In this document: in pieces, positions 54,960-61,549 of the stretch
How positions within the stretch are numbered: position 1 is the first letter of the stretch
Layout: each line of letters opens with the position of its first letter
Assembly (NCBI GenBank): GCA_963204915.1
Contig: CAUJHS010000106.1
Span: forward strand, 62,001-126,000
Direction of reading: 5' to 3'
Length of the DNA stretch: 64,000 bases
From: Planctomycetota bacterium
Lineage (GTDB): Bacteria; Planctomycetota; Planctomycetia; Pirellulales; Pirellulaceae
Notes under the pieces: model-generated
What the model was told of the DNA's origin: nothing
What the model saw: the letters and a program-made list of their open reading frames with translations, nothing else
Databases searched by the model: none
Translations under genes and position numbers: made by a program

Positions 54960-55828
54960 TACGGATTGATTGGGACGAAAACTGCCTGCGGCGCCACCTG
55001 GAGCGGTGCCGCTTTCCCCGAGTGGAAATTGATCTCGTTTGCTTGCTGAACCGAACCGGTGAGCGAAGGGATCGCGAAGGATCGCACCAACTGGAGCTGA
55101 CCATCTCCAAACGCAATGCCGCGAAGGAGATACGATGCTCGCCCAACGCGGTCGTGAAGGCCGCGGAGCGGCTCGTCGAGCGGGGCTTGCTCGCCGTGTT
55201 GCGGTTCGGCCCGAAGCCCACCTACGTGCTCAGTTTGGACCGGCTGGCGAAGGTTGAGCCTCCCCCCGATCCGCTGGATTCCACGCGGCTGTTCGAAGGC
55301 GACTGGTCACCGGTGGTCACCGGTGGTCACTCCCCCCGCGCGCCCCGTGAAAGAGATATTTATATCTCCCGTGTCAACCGTGAAACCCGTGTCCCCCGTG
55401 GCGCGCAAGGGGGTGCAGGGGGAAAACCGGTGACCACCGGCGACCACCCCGAAGCGGCGAGGTCGCCGCAACGAGGATCGGCCGGCGGCGTGCGGCTGGC
55501 GGACCTGAGCGACGACGACGTGCGGCAGTTGAACCTGCCGCGGTTGCACGCGGCGCATGCGGATGCGGTCAGCCAAGGCTGGCTGAATCCAGGGCGCGAG
55601 GATGCGAGAAAGTTTCTCGCGATGTGCGCCCATGCGGCGACGGCGCCGGGCATTCACACGCCGGCCCGTGTGGTGTACGCGGCGGTGAAGAACTACTGGT
55701 TCGATCGGGCCAGCCAGCGGGCCTGGGACTGGGCCAGCCAAGTGCTCAGCCGTTGTCCCGAGTGGGGCGGCGCGGAGCCGGAATGCGAGCCGAACGAGAG
55801 ACCGACAGCGACCCTGCGGAGAGTTTGA
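54941..55828 (+). CDS. Winged-helix replication-initiator-like protein with intragenic iterons
   Basis: 295 aa. The N-terminal 105 residues look like a winged-helix DNA-binding domain (ELTISKRNAAKEIRCSPNAVVKAAERLVERGLLAVLRFGPKPTYVLSLDRLA). Residues about 119-170 form a linker whose codons are the internal iterons. The C-terminal 125 residues (DLSDDDVRQLNLPRLHAAHADAVSQGWLNP onward) are helical and may recruit a helicase. Architecture resembles phage lambda O with its ori inside the gene. No clear RBS is seen; GTG 54941 is the first in-frame start. Confidence 0.7.
   Translation: MTTSDQLRIDWDENCLRRHLERCRFPRVEIDLVCLLNRTGERRDREGSHQLELTISKRNAAKEIRCSPNAVVKAAERLVERGLLAVLRFGPKPTYVLSLDRLAKVEPPPDPLDSTRLFEGDWSPVVTGGHSPRAPRERDIYISRVNRETRVPRGAQGGAGGKPVTTGDHPEAARSPQRGSAGGVRLADLSDDDVRQLNLPRLHAAHADAVSQGWLNPGREDARKFLAMCAHAATAPGIHTPARVVYAAVKNYWFDRASQRAWDWASQVLSRCPEWGGAEPECEPNERPTATLRRV
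55302..55331. repeat. Intragenic iteron cluster B
   Basis: Three tandem 10-bp forward copies: CTGGTCACC, GGTGGTCACC and GGTGGTCACT. They encode SPVVTGGHS in the initiator linker and match the promoter iterons. Confidence 0.85.
55345..55400. repeat. CCGTG array with 9-bp periodicity and an adjacent AT-rich palindrome
   Basis: CCGTG occurs at 55345, 55369, 55378, 55387 and 55396; the last four are exactly 9 bp apart. Between the first and second lies a 16-bp palindrome GAGATATTTATATCTC (55353-55368), the most AT-rich spot of the area, a candidate unwinding element. The periodicity equals three codons (R-x-x-R), so protein constraint is also possible. Confidence 0.7.
55429..55448. repeat. Intragenic iteron cluster C (reverse)
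   Basis: Two tandem 10-bp copies in reverse orientation, GGTGACCACC (55429-55438) and GGCGACCACC (55439-55448), close the putative origin opposite cluster B. Confidence 0.8.
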
Positions 55829-55830
55829 TC

Positions 55831-56133
55831 ATGAACGACGAGCAAGTCAATGTGCTTCGCGATCTGTGTTGCAAGATAGTGCTTCAAGATGAACGCCTAA
55901 GTCCACACTGCAAGGTCGTGTATGTAGTAATGATCAAAGGTGCCCGGGGTACTGACGGTCTGGTCGAAAATGTTCCTTTCTATCGGCTTGAACGCGAGTG
56001 CGGCCTTAACGAGGTTGACGTCAAATGTGCGATTTTCGAACTGGCCACTGAACTTGTGATTGAGATCATCGAGATCCAAGGCGGGAGTTTTACGGCGAAA
56101 GTATTTCCTGAATGGGTGTTGTGTGATGAATGA
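55831..56133 (+). CDS. Hypothetical winged-helix-like protein
   Basis: 100 aa from ATG 55831 (GGAGAG upstream). The middle (DERLSPHCKVVYVVMIKGARGTDGLVENVPFYRLERECGLNEVDVKCAIFELA) resembles a helix-turn-helix. It follows the initiator gene by two bases and may be its accessory factor. Base composition is less GC-rich than its neighbours. Confidence 0.6.
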   Translation: MNDEQVNVLRDLCCKIVLQDERLSPHCKVVYVVMIKGARGTDGLVENVPFYRLERECGLNEVDVKCAIFELATELVIEIIEIQGGSFTAKVFPEWVLCDE

Positions 56134-56683
56134 AAACGAAAAGCCGCTGTGGTGTTGTGTGTGCGGCGACCCCACAACCGACGTCACAGACGTTCGCGCT
56201 ACGCTCTTGGCTGGGGATGGCGCACGAACTGTACTGCATCGCGGCGTCTCGTTCTGCCGACGGTGCGCCGCGGCGGGGTACGACGAACGCGATCTCGAAG
56301 GGCTTTTTTCGCTGGCCTTGGCGCCAGGCGTAATGCGTCGTCGCGGCGTTACGCATCGCCTCTGGGTCGCGGAGTTCTACGCGCCCAACGACATCATTGA
56401 GACAGCGATGGTGCGAAGCGAATCGTGTCAATTGCTTGGCATCATTGATGGCAATGGCTGCGTCTGGAAATCGCACGACGCCCACGCCACTTACGGGTAC
56501 GTCACGCCTGACGTTGGCGATCGTTGGTTGCGAGAGTTAATCCGCGACGAAGTTCTGGTGGGCATTTTGAATGTGTTGCGCGATGCCGGCTACACGATCG
56601 ACTCTTGCAACCAGCCGTTCCTGAACGTGTGGAACGACAAGGTAATTAAATTGACGCAAGATGATCTCGCCTCACTTTTTTAA
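56126..56683 (+). CDS. Hypothetical protein with zinc-knuckle cysteines
   Basis: 185 aa from ATG 56126, overlapping the previous stop by 8 bases. Two CxxC pairs (WCCVCG and FCRRC) suggest zinc binding. The rest is alpha/beta (GIIDGNGCVWKSHDAHATYGYV). Not recognised. Like its upstream neighbour it looks less GC-rich than the surrounding genes. Confidence 0.7.
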   Translation: MNENEKPLWCCVCGDPTTDVTDVRATLLAGDGARTVLHRGVSFCRRCAAAGYDERDLEGLFSLALAPGVMRRRGVTHRLWVAEFYAPNDIIETAMVRSESCQLLGIIDGNGCVWKSHDAHATYGYVTPDVGDRWLRELIRDEVLVGILNVLRDAGYTIDSCNQPFLNVWNDKVIKLTQDDLASLF

Positions 56684-56712
56684 CCCCTTTCCCCAACCCC
56701 GTGGAGATTCGC

Positions 56713-58419
56713 ATGTCCACCGCCCCTGCCAAGGCCCGCCGGAAGAAGCTGGAGGGCCGAACCATCGCCGAAGTCCGCGAGGCGTTCCACGCTCCGCCCA
56801 CGCCCGCGAAAGCGCCCGCCGGCGCCGAACCGATGTCGAGTGGCCGAATCGCGCTGGCCGCGATCACGCCGCACCCCGACAACCCGCGCAAGACCTTCGA
56901 CCCGCAAGAGCTGGCCAAGCTGGCCGACTCGATCCGCCGGCATGACGTGCTCCAGCCGGTGCTTGTGCGTCCGCAGGGCGAACTCGGCCAGTATCAGCTC
57001 GTGTGCGGGGAGCGGCGGTTTCGCGCGGCGCAGCTCGCCGGCCTGGAGGCGATCCCCGCCACGGTGCGACTCCTCGACGACGCCGAGACGCTGGAGCTGA
57101 TGATCGTCGAGAATGAGGAGCGCGAAAACCTCACGCCGATCGAGCTGGCCGAAGGCCTGGTCATGCTCACCAAGCCGCGCGACGCCGGCGGCGTGGGGCT
57201 GACGCATGCGGAGGCGGCCGCCAGGTTCTCACACGAAGAGACCTGGGCCACCAACTTGATGCGGCTGCTCTCCTTGCCGCCAGCGTGGCGCCTGCGGATC
57301 GCCTCGGGCGAAGTCCCCCAGACCTTCGGCCGGCTGCTCTTGCCGTACGCAAAGAGCCGCGTGGTGCTGGAGGAGCTGGAGGAAACCATCCGACGCGAAC
57401 AGGGCCTGGAAGGATTGCGGCGGGACGACTTTGAAGCGTGGTGCGATAACGCGGTGCGCCACGCCACGCGCCCGATGGACCCCAAGGACAAGCCTTTCTA
57501 CGACTACGAGTTGGGCGGCCATTACGGCCGGCTGTTCAAGCTCACGCCGGAGATCGAGGCCGAGCTGGGCGTGTGCGAGCTGCCGGTTGTGCTGAACCCC
57601 TACGGCAAGCGGGAGCGAGTGACGCTCCCCCGCGCCACGAACGTGCAGCGGTGGGAGGAGTTGCAGACGGCGGCGAAGGAAGAACGCCGCGCCAAGAAGG
57701 CGGCTAAGGCTGCGGGGACCAACGGCAAGAGCGGCGGCAAGTCGGCCGCCGGCGGCACGAAAGGACCGAGCGCGGCGGAGCTGAAGAAGCGGCGCGCCGA
57801 GCAGGATGCGAGCCTGGCTCGCCGCGCGGCGGACTGGGCCGAGGAGCTGGTCCGGTTGGGCGTAGCGCGCGAGATCAAGAGCGGCGAGTGGGATTGGCTC
57901 GCGCGCTGGTTCTGCCGGTATTACGCCCGATCCTGGGAAGGCTCGCAGCATGCGCGGCAGACGCAGGAGGATGCGGCGACGAGCCTGGGGGCGAAGATCG
58001 CCAGCCACGGCCCGGATGCGGTCTGGGCGCCGGTGCTCGCGTGGATCAACCCGCAAGACGATCCGCTGGGCCGGCTGGACGAACTGGACCGGGCCGAAGC
58101 GGTGACGATCCTCACGCCCACGCCGGAGCAACATCTGGAGATCAGCCGCGACGTCGTGTATCGCCTGGCCGAGCTGACCGGCGTGAAGCTCGCGGACGAG
58201 TGGAAGGCGTGCCGCGGCGAAAGGCTCGTGCGGTTCCTGGAGCTGCACACGATGGAGCAATTGACCGACCTGGCCAAGGAATGGGGCGAAGGGGTGTACA
58301 CGTCGAAGAAGCAAGCGCTGGTGGAGGACCTCCGCCAGTCGCACAGCAGCGGGCCGCACGCCCTGCCCGCCGTGCTCAAAGCGGCCGTTCCCGCAACCAA
58401 GAAACCCAAGCCGAGGTAA
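56713..58419 (+). CDS. Orphan ParB-like protein with long C-terminal extension
   Basis: 568 aa. The N-terminal ParB/Spo0J domain is clear: ITPHPDNPRKTFDPQELAKLADSIRRHDVLQPVLVRPQG, box II VCGERRFRAAQLAG and box III IVENEERENLTPIELAEGL. A helix-turn-helix part follows (GLTHAEAAARFSHEETWATNLMRLL), then a lysine-rich linker (KEERRAKKAAKAAG) and a 200-residue C-terminal domain I do not know. ATG 56713 has GGAG 6 bases upstream. No ParA gene is present in the window; the 26-bp palindromes are candidate binding sites. Confidence 0.88.
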   Translation: MSTAPAKARRKKLEGRTIAEVREAFHAPPTPAKAPAGAEPMSSGRIALAAITPHPDNPRKTFDPQELAKLADSIRRHDVLQPVLVRPQGELGQYQLVCGERRFRAAQLAGLEAIPATVRLLDDAETLELMIVENEERENLTPIELAEGLVMLTKPRDAGGVGLTHAEAAARFSHEETWATNLMRLLSLPPAWRLRIASGEVPQTFGRLLLPYAKSRVVLEELEETIRREQGLEGLRRDDFEAWCDNAVRHATRPMDPKDKPFYDYELGGHYGRLFKLTPEIEAELGVCELPVVLNPYGKRERVTLPRATNVQRWEELQTAAKEERRAKKAAKAAGTNGKSGGKSAAGGTKGPSAAELKKRRAEQDASLARRAADWAEELVRLGVAREIKSGEWDWLARWFCRYYARSWEGSQHARQTQEDAATSLGAKIASHGPDAVWAPVLAWINPQDDPLGRLDELDRAEAVTILTPTPEQHLEISRDVVYRLAELTGVKLADEWKACRGERLVRFLELHTMEQLTDLAKEWGEGVYTSKKQALVEDLRQSHSSGPHALPAVLKAAVPATKKPKPR

Positions 58420-58421
58420 CG

Positions 58422-58805
58422 ATGGAATTACAGATCACCCAAACCGAAGAGATCCTGCTGGTCGACGGCGTCCCCTGCCGGCGGTGGCGCGGCGTGACGC
58501 CGGGCGGCGTCCCGTGCGATGTGCTCGTGCATCGCGTGTTGATCCCCGAGGGCCTGTCGGAAGCGGAGTTCGCCGACCTGCAAGCGGTCGACGGGCCGAC
58601 GAAGATCCTCACCTTCGCCGAGCGGCTGCTGCTCTTGTATAGCCTGCTCTCGATCGGCCTCCCGCCGGCCTGGCAGGATCGCGAACAGGAGCTGTTGGGG
58701 TTCATTCTCGGCGGCGCGGCGGAGCAAGTCGCCGCGGCGGAAGCGGAGCTGATGGCGAAGGGCCTGCTGCACGTGGGAGGGACGCCCGATGACGCGACAC
58801 GATGA
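58422..58805 (+). CDS. Hypothetical protein
   Basis: 127 aa from ATG 58422, two bases after the ParB-like stop. Helical C-terminus (FILGGAAEQVAAAEAELMAKGLL). Not recognised; probably coupled to parB. Confidence 0.65.
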   Translation: MELQITQTEEILLVDGVPCRRWRGVTPGGVPCDVLVHRVLIPEGLSEAEFADLQAVDGPTKILTFAERLLLLYSLLSIGLPPAWQDREQELLGFILGGAAEQVAAAEAELMAKGLLHVGGTPDDATR

Positions 58806-58974
58806 TCTGGAGCGGCTGCTCGACCTGGTGCGGGCCGTGCGGAACGCCCAGCGGGAGTTCTTTCGCACGCGCAGCGCCAGCGCCTTGGAGCGTTCGAAGG
58901 CGCTGGAGAAGCAAGTGGATGAGCTGCTGGCGAAAATCAACTCGCCGCAGCAAGAGTTGTTTGGCGACGCCTGA
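58789..58974 (+). CDS. Small helical hypothetical protein
   Basis: 61 aa, overlaps the previous ORF by 17 bases. Strongly helical (ALERSKALEKQVDELLAKINSPQQELFGDA). No known family. Confidence 0.6.
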   Translation: MTRHDDLERLLDLVRAVRNAQREFFRTRSASALERSKALEKQVDELLAKINSPQQELFGDA

Positions 58975-59000
58975 TTTCCCTGTTTCCCAAGGAGGAAGCG

Positions 59001-59213
59001 ATGCTAGTGCTCAGTCGACGAGTGGAGCAGCGTGTCATTATCGGCGGCGTGATCGAGGTGCTCGTGATCGAGGTGCGCGGCGACAAGGTCCGCCTGGGCA
59101 TTATCGCCCCGCCGGAGGTGTCGATCGACCGCGAGGAGATCCATCTCCACAAGCTGGCCGCGCAGGCCCGCTTACCCCAGGCCCTTTCCCAGGAAAGGAG
59201 CGTCGCGCCATGA
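59001..59213 (+). CDS. csrA: Carbon storage regulator CsrA
   Basis: 70 aa. Canonical CsrA: MLVLSRRVEQRVIIGGVIEVLVIEVRGDKVRLGIIAPPEVSIDREEI with the RNA-binding residues LSRR at the N-terminus and the conserved I-A-P-x-x-V-x-x-x-R-x-E-I tail. CsrA binds GGA motifs in mRNA leaders. AAGGAGGAAG is upstream. It overlaps the next ORF by ATGA. Finding it inside a mobile element, not next to flagellar genes, is notable; it may tune element or host mRNAs. Confidence 0.95.
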   Translation: MLVLSRRVEQRVIIGGVIEVLVIEVRGDKVRLGIIAPPEVSIDREEIHLHKLAAQARLPQALSQERSVAP

Positions 59214-59593
59214 GGCCCACGCGCCGCCAGCGCGAGAGCTGGTCGCACCTGGAGACCGATACCGCGGTGGTCGCGATCGGCGATCGGCGGCTCGCGATCA
59301 CGACCTGCCGCGGCGTGGCGCCGGAAGCCTGGTGGCGCGACCTGTGGCACGCGGAGGAGCTGGAGCGGCTGGCCCCCGCAGCCGAGCAGCTCGCAGCGAT
59401 GGCGCCCGACGCGCGTGACCGCGTCGTGCGGAAGATTTTGGATGACGGCTCCGGCGGCGGCGGGAGCTTGCTCATGAAGTACATCAAGCATCACCAGCGG
59501 CAAGACCCGCGCGACTGGCCCGCCGGCCTGCGCGTGGCGGTGCTCGCCGCGCTCGCCAGGTCCGGCCATGAGCGACGCGCCCGATCCGTCTGA
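59210..59593 (+). CDS. Hypothetical protein
   Basis: 127 aa from ATG 59210 with AGGAAAGGAG upstream; coupled to csrA by overlap. Contains a helical stretch (AWWRDLWHAEELERLAPAAEQLAAMAPDARDRVVRKIL). Not recognised. Overlaps the next ORF by 26 bases. Confidence 0.65.
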   Translation: MRPTRRQRESWSHLETDTAVVAIGDRRLAITTCRGVAPEAWWRDLWHAEELERLAPAAEQLAAMAPDARDRVVRKILDDGSGGGGSLLMKYIKHHQRQDPRDWPAGLRVAVLAALARSGHERRARSV

Positions 59594-59804
59594 CGACTTC
59601 GATGAGAAGGACGCCTCCTGGAATGATGCGTGGTGGGACGAAGACGAAGACTTGCTGGACGACGAAGACGCGTTGGATCGCGCCTACGAGGAGTGCGGCT
59701 ACTCGCCCGAGCTGGGCGCGTGCATGCTCGGCGGGACCGAGCACTGCGATTTTGAGTGTCCGTTTCGCGATCACCCTGAACACTGGTTTGGAGAGGAAGA
59801 ATAA
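59568..59804 (+). CDS. Small acidic hypothetical protein
   Basis: 78 aa, very acidic (DDFDEKDASWNDAWWDEDEDLLDDEDALD) with a later cysteine-rich segment (ACMLGGTEHCDFECPF). Overlaps both neighbours by a few bases. An acidic phage-type DNA mimic is one possibility; I do not assert it. Confidence 0.65.
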   Translation: MSDAPDPSDDFDEKDASWNDAWWDEDEDLLDDEDALDRAYEECGYSPELGACMLGGTEHCDFECPFRDHPEHWFGEEE

Positions 59805-60268
59805 TGGCCAAAATCTACGTCGCGTCCTCGTGGCGCAATGTGATTCAGCCCCTCATCGTGGCGACACTGCGGCGGTGCGGCCACAAGGTGTATGACTTTC
59901 GGAACCCGATGCCAGGCAATAACGGCTTCGGGTGGCGCGAGGTTGATCCGAATTGGCAGAACTGGACGCCTCAGCAGTACCGCGAGGGATTGCAGCATCC
60001 GATCGCCAAAGCGGGCTATGACCTCGACAAGGCCGCGCTCGACGATTGCGACGCATGCGTGCTCGTGCTCCCGTCGGGCAGGTCCGCCTCGTGGGAGTTT
60101 GGTTATGCGATCGGCGCTGGAAAGAAGGGCGCCGTGGTGATGTTCGAGTCGTGCGAACCGGAGCTGATGTATCGCGAGTCGCCGATTCTCACCACGCCCG
60201 ACGAGTTGATGGACTGGGCCGGTATGCCGGGGCTTTTCAGCCGTGGAAAGGCGAAAGCTCGACGCTGA
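59804..60268 (+). CDS. Nucleoside 2-deoxyribosyltransferase-like protein
   Basis: 154 aa. N-terminal IYVASSWRNVIQPLIVATLRRCGHKVYDFRNP and later VLVLPSGRSASWEFGYAIGAGKKGAVVMF resemble the nucleoside deoxyribosyltransferase/DUF4406 fold, with a catalytic-type Glu in SWEFGYA. The last 12 codons (LFSRGKAKARR) are partly made of the degenerate CRISPR-like repeat (60231-60250), an unusual coincidence. May modify or recycle nucleotides, possibly in phage-type DNA metabolism. Confidence 0.75.
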   Translation: MAKIYVASSWRNVIQPLIVATLRRCGHKVYDFRNPMPGNNGFGWREVDPNWQNWTPQQYREGLQHPIAKAGYDLDKAALDDCDACVLVLPSGRSASWEFGYAIGAGKKGAVVMFESCEPELMYRESPILTTPDELMDWAGMPGLFSRGKAKARR

Positions 60269-60394
60269 TGGAGAGCTGGAAGACCTACTTCAATGGTGCC
60301 ACGGCTTTTCAGCCGTGGAAAGCGCGTTGCGCTGGATCGCGGTGTGCACCTTGGCCGCACTTCAATGGGGCCACGGCTTTTCAGCCGTGGAAAG
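60231..60394. CRISPR. Minimal CRISPR-like array, no cas genes in view
   Basis: Two full 36-bp repeats (60287-60322, 60359-60394) differ at one base. They begin ACTTCAATGG and contain a perfect 8-bp stem CCACGGCT/AGCCGTGG with loop TTTC, ending GGAAAG. A 20-bp half repeat (60231-60250) matches the right end exactly. Spacers 60251-60286 and 60323-60358 are both 36 bp, giving a 72-bp period. Read on the minus strand the repeat ends CCCCATTGAAGT, which resembles repeat handles, and the degenerate repeat would then be leader-distal. No cas gene is in the window. Confidence 0.75.
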
Positions 60395-60404
60395 GGTAAC
60401 GCCT

Positions 60405-60677
60405 ATGATGATCGCTCCTTTCTTTCTCGAACGTCAACTACCCGACGGCCGCACCAAGTGTCTGATGCGGCTGTTAGATGGCTGGCGCCTCGGCGTGACG
60501 CCGCCGCACGACAACAGCGCCTACACCGATCTGTGGGATTATCCATCGGGGTATGAGGCCTGGGAGGCGTTCGAAGCGTTCGACGGGACGGCCGAGCCGG
60601 AGGGCTGGGTGCGTCACAAACCAAGCAACCGCCGCCGGCCTGGCGGCGATTCATCCAAGGAGTATGTAGCACCATGA
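60405..60677 (+). CDS. Hypothetical protein
   Basis: 90 aa from ATG 60405 (MMIAPFFLERQLPDGRTKCLMRLLDGWRLG). The ribosome binding site GGAAAGG is the 3-prime end of the last CRISPR-like repeat. Overlaps the next gene by ATGA. Not recognised. Confidence 0.65.
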   Translation: MMIAPFFLERQLPDGRTKCLMRLLDGWRLGVTPPHDNSAYTDLWDYPSGYEAWEAFEAFDGTAEPEGWVRHKPSNRRRPGGDSSKEYVAP

Positions 60678-61045
60678 AATCCCTCCCCCGACGCCTGCGC
60701 GACATCGCCGATCTGCTCGCCGCGCTGAGCGTGACCAATGCCGACCTCGTGGCGGTGTCGGTCTACGGCGCGAATTCCGTGACGGTGCAGCTCCGGCCGT
60801 CGGCGCTGTTGCGGGTGTTTCACGCGCTCCGCGTGCCCGCGTCTCGCATAAACAAGTCCATCAGCTCGACGGGCGATCTGCATGTGGACTTCACCGCACG
60901 CGGGGCCTGGTGGGGCTGCTGCGTGCTGGCCGACTCCGAAGCGGGCCAGCTCTTGCGGGGATGGCTGGAGAGCCGCACGCGGGCGGCCTTGGCGCATCAA
61001 CCGAAAGCGCTCCCGCCGCCTGAGAAGTTGCTGCCATCCGCCTAA
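60674..61045 (+). CDS. Hypothetical protein
   Basis: 123 aa. Starts at ATG 60674, overlapping the previous stop. Alpha/beta (DLVAVSVYGANSVTVQLRPSALLRVFHALRVPASRI). Not recognised. Confidence 0.65.
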   Translation: MKSLPRRLRDIADLLAALSVTNADLVAVSVYGANSVTVQLRPSALLRVFHALRVPASRINKSISSTGDLHVDFTARGAWWGCCVLADSEAGQLLRGWLESRTRAALAHQPKALPPPEKLLPSA

Positions 61046-61143
61046 ACCGCCAAGTTTCCCTTGCGGCGAAATGCTCGCCTTGGTAGCATCCCGTCAGCGG
61101 CGCCCCACCCTGGTTGGGGCAGGCTTCTTTTGAGGTGGCTCAC

Positions 61144-61338
61144 GTGGGGCAATCCAAACGCATTACCCTCTCGGTGGGTCAACGGCTGGAGATCGCATCC
61201 GGCGCCACGATCGTGTTCGTGCGGGATAACTCGAACGGGACGATCGTGCTCGATGTGAACGGCCAGACCCCTCCGAAGATCGACCGCGAGCGACGGCGGC
61301 GACGACCGCTCCGCCGCCAGCCCCTCCCAACTCGGTAG
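61144..61338 (+). CDS. Small CsrA-like or beta-barrel protein
   Basis: 64 aa from GTG 61144 with GAGGTG 6 bases upstream. RITLSVGQRLEIASGATIVFVRDNSNGTIVLDVNGQTPPKI follows the beta-strand pattern of CsrA (V-G-x-x-x-x-I, then A/Q-x-P-x-x-I), but the N-terminal LSRR and C-terminal R-x-E-I are absent or changed. A basic tail (RERRRRRPLRRQPL) follows. Similarity is weak. It ends before a strong terminator. Confidence 0.5.
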   Translation: MGQSKRITLSVGQRLEIASGATIVFVRDNSNGTIVLDVNGQTPPKIDRERRRRRPLRRQPLPTR

Positions 61339-61358
61339 CCAATCCGCCACGGATCATA

Positions 61359-61408
61359 CGGCCTAGCTCCTCCCGCAGTGGCCACGGGTGGAGCTGGGCC
61401 GTTTTTTT
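61359..61408 (+). terminator. Strong rho-independent terminator
   Basis: A 17-bp stem with two mismatches (CGGCCTAGCTCCTCCCG left arm, CGGGTGGAGCTGGGCCG right arm) is followed at once by seven T. It ends the plus-strand block at 61.4 kb. Confidence 0.85.
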
Positions 61409-61549
61409 ATGCGCCATCCCTGGTTCGCCGGGGGCGGCCTGGCTCGCCCTGCGGGGAACATGGTCACGGAGGGACGATGCGAACATGGCCGGCACGGACG
61501 CCGGCCCCCTCGGGTGTGTTTCCGGTTCGTGACAAGGACGGTCACGCGC

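Noticed and set aside
54902-55450. Reading the iterons as a simple coding low-complexity repeat
   Set aside because: The same 10-bp unit occurs outside the reading frame at the promoter and in both orientations, which protein constraint alone does not explain.
60231-60394. REP-type palindromic repeat explanation for the CRISPR-like array
   Set aside because: Not excluded, but equal 36-bp spacers and constant 72-bp period fit CRISPR better; no further copies were seen in the window.
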